Shown in pieces: positions 20,470 to 23,657 of a stretch of 23,657 bases of DNA. How positions within the stretch are numbered: position 1 is the first letter of the stretch; each line of letters starts with the position of its first letter. The notes under the pieces were generated by a model. It was not told where the DNA came from and did no database searches. It saw only the letters and a list, made by a program, of their open reading frames with translations. A program made the translations under genes and the position numbers. Source of the stretch: a virus; IMG/VR virus record IMGVR_UViG_3300011416_000037, positions 1-23,657 of that record; one strand, given 5' to 3'.

Positions 20470-21243
20470 ATTGTTCTAGTATCTCTGGCGCTACCGTGCC
20501 GTTCATGGCTAGCGTTGCGTCTATTAGCTCCTCTACTAACTCCTCTGGCGTCTTTTGTTTACTAGGCCACCATTTGATTAGAAAGTCTGTCCATTTCCTC
20601 CGCTTAGATTTCTTATCGCTGTTAATCGCTATCAGTACGTGTATTAACCGAGCTATACCTATATCTATTCGCTCCGCTAGTAGTGGCTCTCTCGTTGCGA
20701 ATATCTGCCACTGTATAAGCTCCTCCGCTGATAGTCGATTCATTAGCTCGTTTCTTGTTATTCCTAAGTGCGCGGCTAGACGGAATTGAAATTGTAAGTC
20801 TGGCCGCTCCGTTAGTTTTTTTCTAGCTCCTCTATATCCTCGTCGCGCATACCGGCTAGCCGCTGCGCTACCTCAAATATTCGGTCTAGGACTACTGCGG
20901 ATTTGTCGCCTAGTGTCTCAATATCTGCATCGGTAAATACTCGCTCTTTAGTAACAGGGTCTACGATTGATAGGCTTACCAGTCTAGCGCGAATATTTAT
21001 CCTATGATACTCGCTCTTAACTTGCTTACCTGAACCTCTGATAACAAAGACTTCCGCCTCGAATGCGTCGCGCTGTTTTCCTGTTAGACCGCGTACAGTA
21101 ATGCTAGTACCCCATTCGGGTACGTCTAGCACTTCCTCCGGTACGTCTACTGCGGCTAGGATAAGGGAACGCAGATTACCCGTTTGTATAACTCTCTGCG
21201 CTTCCTCTACCTCTGGTACGTCTCCGCTTGTTTCCTCTGTCAT
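20444..21243 (-). CDS. Tail assembly chaperone G-T fusion made by -1 frameshift
   Basis: The G frame (21243 to 20812) shifts at A_AAA_AAC (20821-20815) into the -1 frame. The T frame then continues LTERPDLQFQFRLAAHLG, followed by ITRNELMNRLSAEEL and on to 20444. The fusion would be about 266 aa (143 + 123). The T part has the usual 'RLAxxLGxTRxEL...RLSxxEL..W' pattern of gpT-like proteins. G and G-T coat the tape measure and recruit tail tube protein during assembly. An internal ATG at 20743 opens the T frame, but no start is needed if the shift operates. Confidence 0.85.
20812..21243 (-). CDS. Tail assembly chaperone (gpG-like)
   Basis: This 143-aa acidic protein begins MTEETSGDVPEVEEAQRVIQ and contains VPEWGTSITVRGLTGKQRDA, typical of siphophage G-type chaperones. 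It ends EELEKN at a TAA directly after the slippery heptamer. Upstream AAGGGG serves as ribosome binding site. It lies between the tail tube and tape measure genes, the standard position. It is the unshifted product; the shifted product is annotated separately. Confidence 0.88.
   Translation of the reverse strand: MTEETSGDVPEVEEAQRVIQTGNLRSLILAAVDVPEEVLDVPEWGTSITVRGLTGKQRDAFEAEVFVIRGSGKQVKSEYHRINIRARLVSLSIVDPVTKERVFTDADIETLGDKSAVVLDRIFEVAQRLAGMRDEDIEELEKN
20815..20821 (-). promoter_or_regulatory. -1 ribosomal frameshift heptamer A_AAA_AAC
   Basis: On the minus strand the zero-frame codons GAA AAA AAC TAA give the canonical X_XXY_YYZ heptamer A_AAA_AAC, with the stop codon of the G frame immediately after. 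Shifting back one base opens the T frame, which continues 123 codons. This is the arrangement known from lambda and many siphophages. Confidence 0.88.
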
Positions 21244-21269
21244 TGTTTACCCCTTGTGTTAGTAGTGTG

Positions 21270-21707
21270 TTAGCTTTCTAGTGCTGGCTCGCCAGTAGTC
21301 TTAATAATAAAGTCTGCCGTTAGCTTGCCATCTATCGGCCCCGCGCCCGGTGCCCATTGCGTAACGATGCCCCTAAATGCCCATGTAACAGGCACTAGCG
21401 CGGGTATGTCTATCTCAAAGTTGTGCGCGTTACCATCTAGTAGGAGACTTAATAGCCCGGTAGCGGGGTCATGGGTAGCGTCCCCCGGTATCCAGTTAAC
21501 AGTACCCGTTACCTCTCCACCGTCTTTCAGTGTAGGGATAAACTCACGGAACGCATTAGGGCTAGCATGATGCGTAGCGTCTACTGTCTCCTGATTGATA
21601 GGGAATACTTGTAGGTCTGTAAGTTCTGCAATAGCTGTAAACGCCTCTACTGCTTCTCCGTCTCCCATCTTGAAAACTAGTCCAAAGGAACGTACTGCTT
21701 CTGTCAT
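21270..21707 (-). CDS. Major tail tube protein
   Basis: This 145-aa protein begins MTEAVRSFGLVFKMGDGEAV and contains ELTDLQVFPINQETVDATHH, FREFIPTLKDGGEVTGTVNW and, near the end, GKLTADFIIKTTGEPALES. The pattern 'E.ID.T.H.s....FIPtLkDgGEv' is typical of lambda-V/SPP1-type tail tube proteins. It polymerises around the tape measure to form the tube. Upstream AGGAAAGG is a strong ribosome binding site. A single tube domain is present, with no C-terminal Ig-like extension. Confidence 0.9.
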   Translation of the reverse strand: MTEAVRSFGLVFKMGDGEAVEAFTAIAELTDLQVFPINQETVDATHHASPNAFREFIPTLKDGGEVTGTVNWIPGDATHDPATGLLSLLLDGNAHNFEIDIPALVPVTWAFRGIVTQWAPGAGPIDGKLTADFIIKTTGEPALES

Positions 21708-21769
21708 TGTAGTTTAGCCTTTCCTGTATTTGTGACTAACTGGTTACTGCGTATAGTAGTAGCTCGAAT

Positions 21770-22162
21770 CTAGTTACCCCTCGTTAGTGCTTCGATATTA
21801 AAGGCGTATACTACTCGTTCTTTTTCGTCTCTAGTGAGTAGAAATGGTGCGGACAGTGGCGTAATAATAATCCAGTCGCTAGGGTATCCGTCCTTATTCC
21901 CTAGTGCGCGGTAGGCTGCGTCTGCGAGCGTGTAGGCGCTATCTGCCCCTATTCCTCTTACCATTACCTGTAGTCTAGGAGTGTTATACGCTACATATGG
22001 GCTATTGTGAATGTACTCCGGGGTGCCACCCGCATACAGTGTTACACTAACTGCATGGTCTGGCGCATCCGGCATCCGCTCTGCGAATAGGTTAGTACCT
22101 ACGACACCTACCCCGGCAGTAGCTAGCACGTCTAGGAGCGTCCTACTAGGGGGAGTAGTCAT
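21770..22162 (-). CDS. Tail terminator protein
   Basis: This 130-aa protein begins MTTPPSRTLLDVLATAGVG and contains FAERMPDAPDHAVSVTLYAG, then a TPRLQVMVRGIGADSAYTLA strand-helix unit and a C-terminal FLLTRDEKERVVYAFNIEAL. This matches the phage minor capsid / tail terminator group, which caps the tail tube and joins it to the head. It is coupled to the gp10-like gene by ATGA and followed by the tail tube gene, the expected order. Confidence 0.85.
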   Translation of the reverse strand: MTTPPSRTLLDVLATAGVGVVGTNLFAERMPDAPDHAVSVTLYAGGTPEYIHNSPYVAYNTPRLQVMVRGIGADSAYTLADAAYRALGNKDGYPSDWIIITPLSAPFLLTRDEKERVVYAFNIEALTRGN

Positions 22163-22557
22163 ACGCCATACGCCTTACTGATAGCATTACCCATCCTGTT
22201 AGCCATGCCGCCGTTGCGCTCGGTTAGTGGCTTCTCTAGGTACTTAGCGTTACCTACTGTGTGCCTAGCTGATAAGTTCTCATGTACGTATATGGCGTAA
22301 GCCGCCGAAGCTCCCCCGTACCCTATCTCTACGCTCCAATTATCGCCTTCCACTACTGGCCGGTCTACCGTACCACTAGCTCGCATAACGCCTGTATCTA
22401 CGGGTGCCTGTTGCTTGCTAATAGTCATAGTATCCTCTAAGTCATTGTAGGCGGCTTGCGCCACAATCTTAGGCGCGTCCCTCCCTACTTTCTTTAGAGC
22501 CTCGTTTGACTTCTTAGCAGACGCTTCATCTAGCACTACCCTAAAACTAAATGTCAT
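22159..22557 (-). CDS. HK97 gp10-like tail completion/minor tail protein
   Basis: This 132-aa protein has an N-terminal helix, then QQAPVDTGVMRASG (about 49-62), YAIYVHENL (about 87-95) and KYLEKPLTE (about 105-113). These are the hallmark elements of the HK97 gp10-like family. Members act at the head-tail interface or in tail completion. It is coupled to both neighbours by ATGA overlaps, in the standard order joining protein, gp10-like, terminator, tube. Confidence 0.9.
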   Translation of the reverse strand: MTFSFRVVLDEASAKKSNEALKKVGRDAPKIVAQAAYNDLEDTMTISKQQAPVDTGVMRASGTVDRPVVEGDNWSVEIGYGGASAAYAIYVHENLSARHTVGNAKYLEKPLTERNGGMANRMGNAISKAYGV

Positions 22558-22892
22558 GTCATTATCGCTTGGTAGTAGATTTGTCCGTACTCGTCCGGCT
22601 GTTTGTCTACTGCAAGTATTACCGGGGTAGTACCGTCCGGCAGTGTTAGCCTATCATCCGCATTTACTACAGGCTCGCTAGGTACATAGATAGTAACTAG
22701 ACTTATTAGCGTCTCGTTATCCTTCGTTAGTATGGCTCTGCGCTTGTGTTCGATACGGCCCATTACCATTACCTGTAAATCGTAGCTGTGCTCTCCATAC
22801 TCGTTAACGCTTAAGCTATGTTCTAGCTTTACCTCTTGGTTCAACCAGTCCGCAAAGTCTGCTCGCATATCGGCCATGTTATATGCTACCAT
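22554..22892 (-). CDS. Head-tail joining (stopper-like) protein
   Basis: This 112-aa protein has a beta-rich core. EYGEHSYDLQVMVMGRIEHK is followed by SLVTIYVPSEPVVNADDRLT, LPDGTTPVILAVDKQPDEYG and IYYQAIMT. The 'i...D.itlpdG.....I..v....d..G..HhevY' pattern fits the phage head-tail joining/stopper family. Two starts are possible: ATG at 22892, overlapping the previous gene by 14 nt, or ATG at 22877 just after its stop; neither has an ideal ribosome binding site. Confidence 0.82.
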   Translation of the reverse strand: MVAYNMADMRADFADWLNQEVKLEHSLSVNEYGEHSYDLQVMVMGRIEHKRRAILTKDNETLISLVTIYVPSEPVVNADDRLTLPDGTTPVILAVDKQPDEYGQIYYQAIMT

Positions 22893-23265
22893 CCCTTGTA
22901 AAGAATGGTAGCACTCGGTCTGTATTCGCTTCCTGCGCTGCCTTAGCTCCTACACTGATACCGCCTGCTATTGGCGTTACTCGTAGCGTAGCTCTATCTA
23001 CTAAGGTTTTACGTAGCTCCATAAAGTGTTTCATTCTATCGGATGCGTTAACACTTAGACTGCCGATAGTGCGCGATACCTCGTGTGCGTACCGGGCTAT
23101 GAGCGAGTTACACGCCAGTATAGCCGCGTTAAGTGGACTACCACCTAGTTCTAGCAGGTAGTCAATTTCTGCATCTGAAAATAGCGGGTTAGCGGGGTCT
23201 GTATCCCCTATCCAGAATCGTACCGCATCTGCATCGCTGCCTGCCGGGTCTCCGCCATATGGCAT
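22879..23265 (-). CDS. Head-tail connector/adaptor protein
   Basis: This 128-aa protein contains VRFWIGDTDPANPLFSDAEI, then DYLLELGGSPLNAAILACNS and ARYAHEVSRTIGSLSVNASD. The opening 'D.VR.liGDtd...plf.D.EI...L' and the following helix are typical of phage gp6-like head-tail adaptors, which attach below the portal. The strong Shine-Dalgarno GAGGGAGG lies about 8 nt before the ATG. A long hairpin separates it from the preceding gene. Confidence 0.88.
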   Translation of the reverse strand: MPYGGDPAGSDADAVRFWIGDTDPANPLFSDAEIDYLLELGGSPLNAAILACNSLIARYAHEVSRTIGSLSVNASDRMKHFMELRKTLVDRATLRVTPIAGGISVGAKAAQEANTDRVLPFFTRDGSI

Positions 23266-23290
23266 AGCGTTAGCCCTCCCTCTGCATAGG

Positions 23291-23346
23291 AAGGACGGCA
23301 GTAGGGTTAGTCTTTGGGAGAAAGTCTACCACTCACTGCCGTCCTT
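23291..23346 (-). other. 12-bp hairpin between head genes and the connector gene
   Basis: AAGGACGGCAGT (23291-23302) pairs perfectly with ACTGCCGTCCTT (23335-23346) around a 32-nt loop, which holds a smaller CTTT/AAAG hairpin. On the minus strand no run of T follows, and the ribosome binding site of the connector gene starts about 12 nt later. It could be a processing or attenuation site that sets the ratio of head to tail messages. Confidence 0.6.
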
Positions 23347-23382
23347 TGTCCCTATACCGTAAGTAGGAAGGGGTACCACCTC

Positions 23383-23562
23383 TTACGCTGTATCTTCACT
23401 CTCTACAGTGCGATAGTCACTGGAAAGATAGCCCGTACTGACTAGCTCCTTAGTATTCGGCCAATCAGTACAGTCTACCTCTAGTCCTACCTCGTAACCG
23501 TCAAATCCTCTTGTTACCTTGCGGAACGTTCTAAGCGGCTCTGGCGGTTTCTTAGCGGCCAT
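23383..23562 (-). CDS. 59-residue protein next to the head genes
   Basis: I translated this by hand. It is a 59-aa protein beginning MAAKKPPEPLRTFRKVTRGF and ending SSDYRTVESEDTA. Its ATG is 1 nt after the stop of the upstream gene, so it is coupled to it, though no separate ribosome binding site is clear. It has a basic N-terminus and an acidic C-terminus. Small genes here, between the major capsid and connector genes, sometimes encode head accessory proteins. No family is recognised. Confidence 0.65.
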   Translation of the reverse strand: MAAKKPPEPLRTFRKVTRGFDGYEVGLEVDCTDWPNTKELVSTGYLSSDYRTVESEDTA

Positions 23563-23563
23563 C

Positions 23564-23657
23564 CTACGTAATTACCGCGTTCCAGAAGTAGCCCAAATCA
23601 GACGCTACTACCTTGTTAACATACGCTATTTGGCCTTCTACTCGCTGAGTACCTAGC
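23564..23657 (-). CDS. C-terminal fragment of an upstream protein, probably capsid
   Basis: The right edge contains the last 30 codons and TAG stop (23566-23564) of a gene that starts outside the window. The fragment begins LGTQRVEGQIAYVNKVVASD and ends YFWNAVIT. The order (next a small gene, then the connector) and the strand-rich C-terminus fit a major capsid protein. The fragment is too short to be sure. Confidence 0.55.
   Translation of the reverse strand, partial: LGTQRVEGQIAYVNKVVASDLGYFWNAVIT

Overview
This window is a stretch of a double-stranded DNA tailed phage (or prophage) genome with siphovirus-type morphology. Every gene I can support is on the minus strand, so transcription runs from high to low coordinates. 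GC content is intermediate. I cannot name the host. Shine-Dalgarno sequences and a consensus sigma70/sigmaA-like promoter show that it is bacterial, and the lysis enzyme is a peptidoglycan amidase.

Right to left, about 23.66 to 10.46 kb is the morphogenesis and lysis module. It starts with the last residues of an upstream, probably capsid, protein and a 59-aa protein. Then come a head-tail connector, head-tail joining protein, HK97 gp10-like protein, tail terminator, tail tube protein, tail assembly chaperones G and G-T (fused by -1 frameshifting on A_AAA_AAC), tape measure, distal tail protein and three small tail genes. A 1492-residue composite hub/fibre follows, then small accessory genes, a 53-aa membrane protein, an amidase and a 64-aa holin-like protein. 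A rho-independent terminator at 10464-10491 closes the module. Most genes are joined by ATGA, TAATG, TAGTG or TTGA overlaps.

From about 10.4 to 4.2 kb lies an accessory region: an HNH-type protein, then six short transcription units of small genes. Many of these encode zinc-binding proteins; there is also an SprT-like metalloprotein and a DUF3846 protein. Each unit is headed by a related leader whose last part, on the coding strand, is GAGGTACTG followed after 2-5 nt by ATG. Three leaders (C, D, E) form one RNA-like family with compensatory base changes. The other three (A, B, F) have two mutually exclusive hairpins next to the ribosome binding site. Two long gene-poor stretches upstream of leaders B and F are full of inverted repeats. 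A tRNA-Leu(UAG) gene with an encoded CCA sits at the end of this region and matches the heavy use of the CTA codon in the phage genes.

From 4.2 kb to the left end there is a monocistronic unit with a near-consensus promoter and a strong terminator, then a small membrane protein, a zinc-finger protein, an SNF2-family helicase, a zinc-ribbon protein, an HTH protein and a truncated gene. These are probably replication or early-control functions.

At the whole-window scale, my reading found no GATC at all, and no CCWGG or GGWCC, although CTAG, GTAC, GGCC, CCGG and AGCT are common. This points to strong restriction avoidance. All counts and folds here were made by eye.
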